Part shown: positions 7,553-14,890 of the stretch, one piece after another
How the letters are laid out: each line of letters starts with the position of its first letter
Position numbering within the stretch: the first letter of the stretch is position 1
Source of the DNA: a virus
IMG/VR virus record: IMGVR_UViG_3300046009_010890
Span: 1 to 22,498 of that record
Length of the DNA stretch: 22,498 nt
Strand: one strand, 5' to 3'
Notes under the pieces: generated by a model
What the model saw: only the letters and a program-made list of their open reading frames with translations
Told to the model about the DNA's origin: nothing
Databases searched by the model: none
Made by a program: the position numbers and the translations under genes

Positions 7553-7561
7553 TTATATTTA
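7530..7561 (+). promoter_or_regulatory. Candidate class-1 promoter
   Basis: TTTGGC (7530-7535), 17 nt, then TTATATTTA (7553-7561), ending 20 nt before the ATG of the metallopeptidase/VWA gene. The same two boxes with identical spacing recur at 8769 and 11851. The pattern resembles the Bacteroidetes -33 TTTG / -7 TAnnTTTG promoter, with the final G replaced by A. Confidence 0.6.
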
Positions 7562-7581
7562 ATAAATAAATACACAAAAAT

Positions 7582-8784
7582 ATGTCAAATTTAAATGAAG
7601 AGTTAGCTAGTATTGGCAAACAATTAATGTTTTCTGAACCGTTTTATGGTATTTTTCTATCAACTCTTAATAAAGTTGAAAGAAAAGATCTACCTACCGC
7701 AGGAGTTAGTCTAAATGGTCCAAATTATCAATTATCTGTTAATAAAGAATTTTGGAATTCACTAAATAATGATAAAAAGAAGATAGGATTATTAAAACAT
7801 GAATTACTTCATATATGTTTTAACCATCTTCATGACAAAGAATGGTTCCCTGATCAAGAATTACATAATATAGCTGCAGATATTGAAATTAACCAATATT
7901 TAACACCAGAATATTACCCAACAGACAGTATATTATTACCCACATCATTTCCTGAACTTAACTTACCATTAAAAGCTGGTACTAAAGTATATTATAGTTT
8001 GTTATTACAAGCTAAAGAATCAGGTTCATCACCTACATTAAATGAATTACTAAAAGATATAGGTGATTTAGAAGGTGGATTACATCCAACATGGAAAGAA
8101 ATGGATGGATTATCTGAAGCTGATAAAAAATTGGTTAAAGCCCAATTAGAACATCAAATTAAAAGTATATTAGAGGACCAATCTAAACAAAGCAATGGTA
8201 GAGGATTTATACCAGCAGAATTAGAATCATTTATTGAAGAATTACTTAAAGATTCTGAACCAACATATGATTGGAAAACATATTTTAGAAGATTCTCAAG
8301 TACATCTTCAAAAGTATACACTAAAAAAACTAGAAGAAAACATAATAAACGATTCCCAGGCAACCCAGCATTAAAAATTAAACCTAAAAAGAAAGTATTA
8401 GTAGGTGTTGATACATCTGGATCAGTTGGTGACAAGGATTTAGCTGAATTCTTTACTGAAATTAATCACATGTATAAATCTGGAGTGGAAATTACCATAG
8501 CTGAAGGTGACGCAGCTATTAATAACATATATGAATATAATGGAACACCACCAGAAAAAATATCAGGTAGAGGTGGTACAGATATGAATCCATTTATTAC
8601 ATATTTTAATGAACATCCCGGTTTTAGCAGCCTAATTATATTAACTGATGGTTATATTGGTAATAGGGAAGTTAAATCATTTAAACCAACTCTATTAGTA
8701 CTATGTTCTAATGGGGAAGAAGTTGAAAAAGTAAAAGAAAATGGATGGGGCCAAACAATTAAAATAAATTTGGCTTCTAATTAA
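7582..8784 (+). CDS. DUF2201-type metallopeptidase-like / VWA-like protein
   Basis: 400 residues with two parts. The N-terminal region carries an HExxH zinc motif, H73-E-L-L-H77, followed by H-N-I-A-A-D-I-E-I-N, a possible site for further ligands, as in the predicted metallopeptidase domain of the DUF2201 family. After a basic linker (~245-265) the C-terminal region is VWA-like: strand V-L-V-G-V, MIDAS-type D277-T-S-G-S281, then G-R-G-G-T-D-M-N and L-I-I-L-T-D-G. In bacteria, proteins of this type are typically encoded next to a MoxR-type AAA+ ATPase and act with it; here the next gene is that ATPase, 40 nt downstream. The likely role is remodelling, or zinc-dependent cutting, of a protein target. 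The target is unknown. The start has no Shine-Dalgarno sequence but an ACACAAAAAT leader. Confidence 0.87.
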   Translation: MSNLNEELASIGKQLMFSEPFYGIFLSTLNKVERKDLPTAGVSLNGPNYQLSVNKEFWNSLNNDKKKIGLLKHELLHICFNHLHDKEWFPDQELHNIAADIEINQYLTPEYYPTDSILLPTSFPELNLPLKAGTKVYYSLLLQAKESGSSPTLNELLKDIGDLEGGLHPTWKEMDGLSEADKKLVKAQLEHQIKSILEDQSKQSNGRGFIPAELESFIEELLKDSEPTYDWKTYFRRFSSTSSKVYTKKTRRKHNKRFPGNPALKIKPKKKVLVGVDTSGSVGDKDLAEFFTEINHMYKSGVEITIAEGDAAINNIYEYNGTPPEKISGRGGTDMNPFITYFNEHPGFSSLIILTDGYIGNREVKSFKPTLLVLCSNGEEVEKVKENGWGQTIKINLASN

Positions 8785-8800
8785 TAATATATTATATTTA
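8769..8800 (+). promoter_or_regulatory. Candidate class-1 promoter
   Basis: TTTGGC (8769-8774), 17 nt, then TTATATTTA (8792-8800), 24 nt before the ATG of the AAA+ ATPase. The first box overlaps the coding end of the VWA gene. Boxes and spacing are identical to 7530 and 11851. Confidence 0.6.
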
Positions 8801-8824
8801 AACATATTAAAAAATAAAGGTTAT

Positions 8825-10015
8825 ATGGCTAAAAAATCAAAACATGCAAAAGTGTCTCTAAATGTTAAAGAGGCGAAGTTATTCTTAAAACACATCATAA
8901 ATAACAATCGTTATTTACAATCTCAAAACAAACCACCAGTAGCGGTTGAGGTAGTTGGTGATTCAGGTATTGGTAAAACATCAACTATTGTTCAATTAGC
9001 TGAAGAGTTAGATTTGAACTTTGTTAAGTTAAACTTAGCTCAAATTGAGGAGTTAGGTGATTTAGTAGGTTTTCCAATTCGTCAATTTGAAGTTTGTAAA
9101 GCAGATAATGATTGTTTATGGATTGATGAACAAGCAGTTACTGAATATACACATCAAGGTTACTCATTTACAGGTAAAAATAGGATGAGTTATTGTCCAC
9201 CTGAATGGATTAGTGGTAAGAGTAAAGGTGGTATATTATTATTAGATGACTGGAATCGCGCTGATGTAAGATTCATTCAAGCTGTTATGGAACTAATTGA
9301 TAGACAACAATATATTAGTTGGGAGTTACCTAAAGACTGGCATATCATATTAACAAGTAATCCTGATAATGGAGATTATTTAGTTAATAGTATTGATAAC
9401 GCTCAAAAAACACGATTTATATCTGTTGATTTAAAATTTGATATTAATTGTTGGGGTGAGTGGGCTGAGAATGCTTCAATAGATAGTAGATGTATTAACT
9501 TCTTATTAAAACACCCAGAACTAGTATCAACAAATACTAACTCAAGAAGTATCACAACATTCTTTAATTCAATTTCATCATTAAAGTCATTTGATAGTGA
9601 GTTAGGTTTGATTCAAATGATTGGAGAAGGTAGTGTTGGTAGTGAATTCACAACTATGTTCTCAATGTTTATCAACAATAAACTTGATAGGATTATCTCA
9701 CCAGAAACAATTATGACTCATGAAAGTGAGGAGTATGTTTTAAATACTTTAAAAGGTATTATTGGTAAAGATGATAACTATAGAGCAGATTTGGCATCAA
9801 TTATATCAACTCGTATTGTTAATTTTAGTTCATTTTACGCTAAAAATAATAAAGTAGAAAAAGCATACATTGATCGTTTAGCATTATTAATGAATGAAGA
9901 ATTGTTTGCTGTTGATTTAAAATATAAAATAGTTAAAAATGTTTATAACAATAACACATCAGCTTATAAGTCATTAATGTTAAATAAAACTTTAATTAAA
10001 TTCTTAACTAAGTAA
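8825..10015 (+). CDS. MoxR-like AAA+ ATPase
   Basis: 396 residues. Walker A is G45-D-S-G-I-G-K51-T52-S; Walker B is L-L-L-D141-D142, followed by W-N-R-A; sensor 1 is in I-L-T-S-N179-P, as expected for a MoxR/CbbQ-type AAA+ ATPase, whose members often read L-D-E-x-N-R-A here. N-A-Q-K-T-R-F supplies a plausible arginine finger. The C-terminal ~170 residues are helical and not diagnostic. The gene lies between the VWA/metallopeptidase protein and an unknown 366-aa protein that starts 2 nt after its stop, so the three probably form a functional set: a ring ATPase using ATP hydrolysis to remodel a target selected by the VWA partner. A second D in place of the usual Walker B glutamate is worth noting, but family variation allows it. 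Confidence 0.87.
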   Translation: MAKKSKHAKVSLNVKEAKLFLKHIINNNRYLQSQNKPPVAVEVVGDSGIGKTSTIVQLAEELDLNFVKLNLAQIEELGDLVGFPIRQFEVCKADNDCLWIDEQAVTEYTHQGYSFTGKNRMSYCPPEWISGKSKGGILLLDDWNRADVRFIQAVMELIDRQQYISWELPKDWHIILTSNPDNGDYLVNSIDNAQKTRFISVDLKFDINCWGEWAENASIDSRCINFLLKHPELVSTNTNSRSITTFFNSISSLKSFDSELGLIQMIGEGSVGSEFTTMFSMFINNKLDRIISPETIMTHESEEYVLNTLKGIIGKDDNYRADLASIISTRIVNFSSFYAKNNKVEKAYIDRLALLMNEELFAVDLKYKIVKNVYNNNTSAYKSLMLNKTLIKFLTK

Positions 10016-10017
10016 TT

Positions 10018-11118
10018 ATGAAAAATACAACAATAGGTCATTTAATGCTCAACCATGATGGTAGAGGAAATAGAATATTTGGTGTGGGATATAATATGAT
10101 TGGAGGTATTATACCTGAAGATTATCAACTTAAAATAAGAAAGTTCTTTGATGAATCAAAAGATAATAAACTAACAGACAATAGTACAATATATGTTACT
10201 CCATTATCTGAACTACCAGCTTATAAATTAAAGAATTATATCCAGGAAAATAAATTTAAAATTACTACTGCTCGTAAATTTGAAAAATTAGATACATTAA
10301 TAGTTAATAAAGAATTTATTGAAAGACATTACTTTAACATTACAGTATGGAATAAAAAAACAAGTAATCATGAAATTAATTATACAACTGATTATTTAAT
10401 ATTCCCAATAGATGTTATAACTAAAGATAGTGGATTTAAAAAATATGTTAATCCTCATAATAATCGTTGGAATTCAATTACTGAAAAAGGAAGAAAGAAA
10501 ATTACTCATTATTGTGTATCAATGGACGAATATCATGATATATGTACTTATATTCCTTATTTCGCACATATTATAGACAAATCTACAACAGTTAGAGGAA
10601 TTATATTAGAAGGATCACATGGTTCTAAAAAAGCATTTGATGGACTTGAATTTTATATTAATTTATTAGACAATGTTAAAAAACATAATTTAAAAGTTGT
10701 ATTTGACTCAAGTGTAAATGAAGATATTAATAAAGGATTAGTTATTGATTTTGAAATATTCCAAAATTTATATGGAATGTTAAAAAGTACTGATATAGAA
10801 AATTGGGAAGTAGCTAAAGAAATTATAGCTAACTGTGAATTTGAAGCATCAAAAGCCTACATTATAGCTTTATATAATATGTTTGCTGACTTACATAAAA
10901 CTAGTGCTAATAAAAACTATAATTTAGTTAAAAAAGCAATAGAAGCTAAAAAGTATGGTCTTTATTTTGGTAGAAATAGTTATATACCATTTGAATTATT
11001 ATTAGGTCATTTCGCTAAAGTATGTCCTGAATTACTCCCACAACAATTACCTTGTTTAGTTCATCACTTAAATTACATATCTAAAAAAGAAGTAATTAAA
11101 GAGATAGTACTCGCTTAA
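10018..11118 (+). CDS. Unknown protein, putative third partner of the AAA+/VWA pair
   Basis: 366 residues with no motif I recognise. It begins 2 nt after the ATPase stop, with no promoter-like element between them, so co-transcription and coupled translation are likely. The sequence alternates strand-like and helical stretches. Residues ~150-240 (H-Y-C-V-S-M-D-E-Y-H through V-V-F-D-S-S) look like an alpha/beta domain. Residues ~250-366 look like a helical bundle with several aromatic and Leu-rich stretches. There is no signal peptide or membrane segment. Its fixed position suggests an adaptor or target-recognition subunit for the AAA+ ATPase; this is inference from context only. Confidence 0.85.
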   Translation: MKNTTIGHLMLNHDGRGNRIFGVGYNMIGGIIPEDYQLKIRKFFDESKDNKLTDNSTIYVTPLSELPAYKLKNYIQENKFKITTARKFEKLDTLIVNKEFIERHYFNITVWNKKTSNHEINYTTDYLIFPIDVITKDSGFKKYVNPHNNRWNSITEKGRKKITHYCVSMDEYHDICTYIPYFAHIIDKSTTVRGIILEGSHGSKKAFDGLEFYINLLDNVKKHNLKVVFDSSVNEDINKGLVIDFEIFQNLYGMLKSTDIENWEVAKEIIANCEFEASKAYIIALYNMFADLHKTSANKNYNLVKKAIEAKKYGLYFGRNSYIPFELLLGHFAKVCPELLPQQLPCLVHHLNYISKKEVIKEIVLA

Positions 11119-11126
11119 TATTTATA
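11118..11126 (+). promoter_or_regulatory. Candidate class-2 promoter element (ATATTTATA)
   Basis: ATATTTATA overlaps the stop of the preceding gene (TAATATTTATA) and ends 14 nt before the ATG of the DUF6884-type gene. The same arrangement of stop codon plus element occurs at 12727-12737, and with a final T at 14862-14872. Confidence 0.4.
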
Positions 11127-11140
11127 CGTAAACAATATTA

Positions 11141-11623
11141 ATGGCTAAAGTAGTACTTTTAAGTTGTACCAAATCAAAGACTAAACACGCAGCTCCAGCA
11201 CAGGAGCTGTATTCTGCTTCTCCAATGTTCCAAAAGACATTAGAGTATGGTAAGTCACTTAAACCAGATAAAATGTTTATCTTATCAGCTAAACATCATT
11301 TAGTTCCTTTAACTAAAAAATTAGAACCTTATGATAAAACTCTTAAGGAAATGCCTAAAGATGAAAAGGAAAAATGGGGTGAAGAAACAGTTAAGCAAAT
11401 GAAATCTCATGGTATAAATGTGGATAAAGACAATTTTATATTCCTTACCGGAAGTGAATATATGAAGCCGTTAACTAAATATATCCCCGAAGCTAACATT
11501 GAAAAACCAATGGAAGGTCGTAGAATGGGAGAACGTTTACAGTGGTTAAACAGCCAAATTAAGAAATTAAAAGAAGTAGTGTCTAAACTTAAGAAAATTA
11601 TATATGAAGTATTCCAAAAATAA
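11141..11623 (+). CDS. DUF6884-type protein
   Basis: 160 residues. The pattern V-V-L-L-S-C-T-K-S-K near the N-terminus, then A-x-E-L-Y-x-A-S-x-x-F, then I-L-S-A-K-H-H-L-V-P and L-E-P-Y-D, is the layout I associate with DUF6884 proteins found in phages and bacteria. The Cys of S-C-T-K-S-K and the downstream Tyr and Ser are the obvious candidate functional residues. No reaction is established that I can name. The last ~35 residues are a Lys-rich helix. Its end overlaps the next gene by 20 nt in another frame. The start aligns the conserved N-terminal strand at residue 2, which supports it. Confidence 0.75.
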   Translation: MAKVVLLSCTKSKTKHAAPAQELYSASPMFQKTLEYGKSLKPDKMFILSAKHHLVPLTKKLEPYDKTLKEMPKDEKEKWGEETVKQMKSHGINVDKDNFIFLTGSEYMKPLTKYIPEANIEKPMEGRRMGERLQWLNSQIKKLKEVVSKLKKIIYEVFQK

Positions 11624-11843
11624 ATTAAACGAGTATATCCAACTATATCTTAATGATTTAGAAGACTATGGTGATGAAGGTGATAATGTATTAATAGCTG
11701 AGGTAGCACTATCAGAATTTAAGTCATTATTAGTTGAATCTGATCAAAATATATTGTCACTCTTAAACGAAGCTAAAAAAGATCCACGTCCTGCTTATCG
11801 AGTTGTGTACAAAAACTTTGTAGAATATTTAGAAAATATATAA
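11604..11843 (+). CDS. Small acidic protein of unknown function
   Basis: 79 residues. The start lies 20 nt inside the end of the preceding gene, so translation is probably coupled. The protein is acidic and helical, with a Leu-rich second half (residues ~28-56) and a short aromatic C-terminal helix. It has no motif or tag I recognise. The overlap is unusually long compared with the 1-4 nt overlaps elsewhere in the window. A later in-frame start is possible but none is obviously better, and the helical pattern begins at residue 1. It is followed by a 58-nt gap that holds a class-1 promoter. Confidence 0.65.
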   Translation: MKYSKNKLNEYIQLYLNDLEDYGDEGDNVLIAEVALSEFKSLLVESDQNILSLLNEAKKDPRPAYRVVYKNFVEYLENI

Positions 11844-11850
11844 CCCTCTG

Positions 11851-11882
11851 TTTGGCCTTGTGGAGTTTTGATGTTATATTTA
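11851..11882 (+). promoter_or_regulatory. Candidate class-1 promoter
   Basis: TTTGGC (11851-11856), 17 nt, then TTATATTTA (11874-11882), 19 nt before the ATG of the 78-aa gene. Boxes and spacing match 7530 and 8769 exactly. The bases after the first box (CTTGTGGA) also resemble those at 7530 (TTTGCTGA). Confidence 0.6.
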
Positions 11883-11901
11883 GAATATAAAATTAAAACA
11901 T

Positions 11902-12138
11902 ATGGGAATTGATCCAACATTACAAGTTAAAAAGTACACATCAACAGATGGAGTAGTACGTTACATGAAAGATGGTAAATTACACAACTGGGAAGGTCCA
12001 GCTGTAATTCACCCAGATGGAAAAGTAGAATATTTTATTAATGGTTTTGAACACACTAAAGATAGTTGGAAAAAAGCTAGAAAAAGTGGTGTAGGTCTTC
12101 CATGGTATAAAAGTGGTGTTGCTAAGCAACGATTCTAA
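11902..12138 (+). CDS. Small MORN-like repeat protein
   Basis: 78 residues. The core V-R-Y-M-K-D-G-K-L-H-N-W-E-G-P-A followed by H-P-D-G-K-V-E-Y-F-I-N-G is two copies of a short beta-hairpin unit with a G-P-A turn. This is common in small phage proteins of unknown function and recalls MORN or toxin-antitoxin-like repeat hairpins. The C-terminal ~25 residues are basic and contain W-Y-K-S-G. It has its own class-1 promoter-like element upstream and a good intrinsic terminator downstream, so it may be a single-gene transcript. I know of no function. Confidence 0.75.
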   Translation: MGIDPTLQVKKYTSTDGVVRYMKDGKLHNWEGPAVIHPDGKVEYFINGFEHTKDSWKKARKSGVGLPWYKSGVAKQRF

Positions 12139-12160
12139 TTTTTATAAACATTTCAAATTA

Positions 12161-12184
12161 GGCTTGCAAATGCAAGTCTTTTTT
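12161..12184 (+). terminator. Intrinsic terminator
   Basis: GGCTTGCA (12161-12168) pairs with TGCAAGTC (12171-12178), including one G-T pair, around a very short loop. Six T residues follow (12179-12184). It lies between the 78-aa gene and the P-loop gene. Confidence 0.75.
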
Positions 12185-12198
12185 ATTACATTATAAGT

Positions 12199-12729
12199 AT
12201 GAAAATAGGATTAACAGGAACAATGAGTGTTGGAAAAAGTACACTCGTACATGTGTTAAGAGAATTACCTGAATTTAAAGATTATTTCTTTGCTACTGAA
12301 CGTAGTAAATATTTACGTGATTTAGGTATTCCGTTAAATACTGATAGTACATTAAAAGGTCAAACAATATTCTTAGCTGAGCGTTGCTCTGAATTAATGA
12401 GAGAAAATGTTATTACTGATAGAACAGTTATTGATGTAATGTCATTTGCTAAGTGTGCTCAATCAATTCATGATGAAGATAAAATAGCATTTACTAATTA
12501 TGCTGCTCCATTTATTTGGGAATATGATTATATATTCTATGTTTCACCTGTTGGAGTTGAAATAGAAGATAATGGAGTTAGGGAAACAGATGCTAATTAT
12601 CGTAAGTTGATTGATATATCTATTAAAAATACTATCACTGAGAATCTGAATAATATACAAAACTTTGGAATAATATCAGGTACTACTGAGGAAAGAATAA
12701 AACAAATTAAATCTTATTTAGGTTTTTAA
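12199..12729 (+). CDS. P-loop NTPase, kinase-like (AAA_28/NadR-like)
   Basis: 176 residues. Walker A is G7-T-M-S-V-G-K13-S14-T15, at the N-terminus after strand I-G-L-T. Residues 39-66 contain E-R-S-K-Y-L-R-D-L-G-I-P-L-N, a pattern seen in the NadR-like AAA_28 family, and N-V-I-T-D-R-T follows as a second acidic/basic site typical of nucleoside or nucleotide kinases. Y-D-Y-I-F-Y-V-S-P is the strand carrying the later nucleotide contacts. The likely reaction is transfer of a phosphate from ATP to a small nucleotide-like substrate, supporting phage nucleotide metabolism; a dNMP kinase or a NadR-type ribosylnicotinamide kinase are both possible. It has no Shine-Dalgarno sequence and starts 14 nt after a terminator T-run. 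Confidence 0.8.
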   Translation: MKIGLTGTMSVGKSTLVHVLRELPEFKDYFFATERSKYLRDLGIPLNTDSTLKGQTIFLAERCSELMRENVITDRTVIDVMSFAKCAQSIHDEDKIAFTNYAAPFIWEYDYIFYVSPVGVEIEDNGVRETDANYRKLIDISIKNTITENLNNIQNFGIISGTTEERIKQIKSYLGF

Positions 12730-12737
12730 TATTTATA
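12729..12737 (+). promoter_or_regulatory. Candidate class-2 promoter element (ATATTTATA)
   Basis: ATATTTATA overlaps the preceding stop codon and ends 15 nt before the ATG of the tagged 172-aa gene. It and the copy at 11118-11126 share a longer TAATATTTATAC match. Confidence 0.45.
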
Positions 12738-12752
12738 CACAAACCTAACATA

Positions 12753-13271
12753 ATGAAACGTACTGAATTAGAAGAATTAATTAGAGAAACTATATTTGAA
12801 ATTTTAGACGAAGGAGCAGCTACTCAAGCAGCTCTAGCCGCCGGAGCTAGCAACCCATCAGCGGCTGCTAAGACAGCTAAAGACGCAGCTGCGAAAGATC
12901 CAACAGGTACATCTACTATAGTTGGACCTAAAGGTAGTAAAGTTATTGATAAAGCAACTCCTTTAGAAGAAAAAAAAGAAGAAGATGAGGAAGTAGAAGA
13001 TACTTATGGTAAAGAAGATGAAGATGATAAAAAAGATGCTAAAATAAAAGCAGCTAAGCCTTCAAAAGCTGAACTTAAAAAGAATGCTAGTATAGCTACT
13101 ATAACAGATGCATTAGCTAAAGCAACTAAAGAGTTTAAAGAAATTACTGAGAAGTATAAAAAAGCAGAAGGTAAAGAAAAAGCTAATTTTTTAGCTAAAT
13201 TAAAAGATTTAACACCAAAGATACAAACACTAAAAAAAGCTTTAGAAAAAAAAGAGGAAGCTCTTAAATAA
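12753..13271 (+). CDS. Type-A-tagged Ala/Lys/Glu-rich protein before the terminase
   Basis: 172 residues. Residues 1-20 are a type-A tag with I10-R11-E12 and L18-D19-E20|G21, a clean match to the gp21 cleavage rule. The rest is low complexity: an Ala-rich part (22-50), an acidic Glu/Asp/Lys part (~70-100) and a Lys/Ala/Leu helical coiled-coil-like tail (~105-172). Such charged, Lys-rich composition fits a DNA-contacting internal head protein. It lies 21 nt upstream of the terminase large subunit, where T4 has the small terminase gene 16, which is of similar length, so a diverged small terminase is the alternative. The tag argues for a head-internal protein. Confidence 0.8.
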   Translation: MKRTELEELIRETIFEILDEGAATQAALAAGASNPSAAAKTAKDAAAKDPTGTSTIVGPKGSKVIDKATPLEEKKEEDEEVEDTYGKEDEDDKKDAKIKAAKPSKAELKKNASIATITDALAKATKEFKEITEKYKKAEGKEKANFLAKLKDLTPKIQTLKKALEKKEEALK

Positions 13272-13292
13272 GCTAACAAATAATGGTTATTT

Positions 13293-14864
13293 ATGAGTCA
13301 AGATATAAAGCAAATAATTCGTGAAGAATACCTGAAGTGCGCCTCTAATCCAGCGCACTTCATGCGTAAATACTGCTATATCCAACATCCACAACGTGGT
13401 AGAGTATTATTCAATCTATACCCATTCCAAGATAAAGTACTTAATTTATGGAAAGATAACCCATATGATATAATACTTAAATCAAGACAGTTAGGTATAT
13501 CAACATTAGTAGCAGGTTATTCATTATGGTTAATGTTATTCCATAAAGATAAAAACGTCTTATGTATAGCTACTAAACAAGAGACAGCTAAAAACATGGT
13601 AACGAAAGTTAAATTCATGTTTGAAAACTTACCTTCATGGTTAAAAATAACAGCTGAAGAAAATAATAAACTAACATTACGGCTAAGTAATGGATCTCAA
13701 GTTAAAGCCGTATCAGCAGCGGGTGACGCAGGGCGATCTGAAGCAGTTTCACTTCTCATTATAGATGAGGCTGCGTTTATTGATGGTATTGCTGAGATAT
13801 GGGCATCTGCTCAACAAACCTTAGCCACTGGGGGAGGAGCAATTGTGTTATCTACTCCATACGGTACTGGTAACTGGTTCCATCAGACATGGGTCAGAGC
13901 AGAAGCAGGTGAAAACCAATTCTTACCCATTAAATTACCATGGTATGTTCATCCTGAACGAGATGAAAGTTGGAGAAAAAAACAAGATGAACTATTAGGT
14001 GACCCAAGATTAGCAGCTCAAGAATGTGATTGTGACTTTAATACATCAGGTGATGTAGTATTTTATCCTGAATATCTTGAATTTATCACTCAAACTTATA
14101 TTAAAGATCCCTTGGAAAGACGGGGTGCTGATCGTAACTTATGGATATGGGAACCAGCAGATTACACCCGTAGTTATATGGTTGTAGCTGATGTTGCTCG
14201 AGGAGATAGTAAAGACTTCTCTGCGTTTCATATTATTGATATAGATACTAATACTCAAGTAGGTGAATATAAAGGACAATTATCACCTAAAGAATTTGGT
14301 TATTTGTTAGTAGCAATAGCAACAGAATATAATGAAGCATTGTTAGTAATCGAAAATAATAATATAGGATGGGCGACATTAGACGCAGTTCAGGAAAGAG
14401 GATATAGAAATTTATATTATTCTCCTAAAACTGAAGCAACAACTGCAGAATCTTATTTAGAAAGATTAGACGACCCATCAAGACTAGTGCCTGGTTTTAC
14501 AATGAATTTAAGAACCAGACCATTAGTTATTAATAAGTTTAGAGAATATATTGGTGATAAAAGTGTCATTATACAATCTAAACGTTTAGTTGAAGAAATG
14601 AAAGTGTTTGTGTGGAAAAATGGTAAAGCAGAAGCACAATCAGGTTATAATGACGACTTAGTTATGAGTTTTGGAACAGCAATGTATATAAGAGACACAG
14701 CTCTTAAGTATAAATCACAAGGTATTGATTTAGCTAGAGCAATGTTATCAAATATATCAAACACCAGACCTAATTCTCAAGGAGCTTATACCCCAAACGC
14801 GTACAATAATCCATACCAAATTAATTACGGTCACGGAACTGAGGACATTAGCTGGTTACTGTAA
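13293..14864 (+). CDS. gp17: Terminase large subunit (T4 gp17-like)
   Basis: 523 residues, somewhat shorter than T4 gp17. It packages DNA into the prohead at the portal vertex, using ATP, and cuts the concatemer. The N-terminal ATPase domain has the variant Walker A S64-R-Q-L-G-I-S-T71, Walker B L-L-I-I-D158-E159 and the coupling motif L-S-T-P-Y-G. The C-terminal RNase H-like nuclease has D300 (V-V-A-D-V-A-R-G-D), E354 (L-V-I-E-N-N-N) and D454-D455 (Y-N-D-D-L), the expected acidic metal-binding residues. All motifs are intact. It is followed at 26 nt by the portal gene; the sheath and tube genes that T4 has in between are absent here. The N-terminal I-I-R-E-E superficially resembles the type-A tag but is followed by conserved terminase sequence. 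Confidence 0.96.
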   Translation: MSQDIKQIIREEYLKCASNPAHFMRKYCYIQHPQRGRVLFNLYPFQDKVLNLWKDNPYDIILKSRQLGISTLVAGYSLWLMLFHKDKNVLCIATKQETAKNMVTKVKFMFENLPSWLKITAEENNKLTLRLSNGSQVKAVSAAGDAGRSEAVSLLIIDEAAFIDGIAEIWASAQQTLATGGGAIVLSTPYGTGNWFHQTWVRAEAGENQFLPIKLPWYVHPERDESWRKKQDELLGDPRLAAQECDCDFNTSGDVVFYPEYLEFITQTYIKDPLERRGADRNLWIWEPADYTRSYMVVADVARGDSKDFSAFHIIDIDTNTQVGEYKGQLSPKEFGYLLVAIATEYNEALLVIENNNIGWATLDAVQERGYRNLYYSPKTEATTAESYLERLDDPSRLVPGFTMNLRTRPLVINKFREYIGDKSVIIQSKRLVEEMKVFVWKNGKAEAQSGYNDDLVMSFGTAMYIRDTALKYKSQGIDLARAMLSNISNTRPNSQGAYTPNAYNNPYQINYGHGTEDISWLL

Positions 14865-14872
14865 TATTTATT
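14864..14872 (+). promoter_or_regulatory. Candidate class-2 promoter element (ATATTTATT)
   Basis: ATATTTATT overlaps the terminase stop codon and ends 18 nt before the portal ATG. It differs from the other class-2 copies only in the last base. Confidence 0.35.
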
Positions 14873-14890
14873 GGTATAATTTAATATAAA

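Noticed and set aside
13293-13340. Terminase N-terminus I-I-R-E-E resembles the type-A tag
   Set aside because: It runs straight into conserved terminase sequence with no [L/I]-x-E site at the right place; the family normally starts this way.
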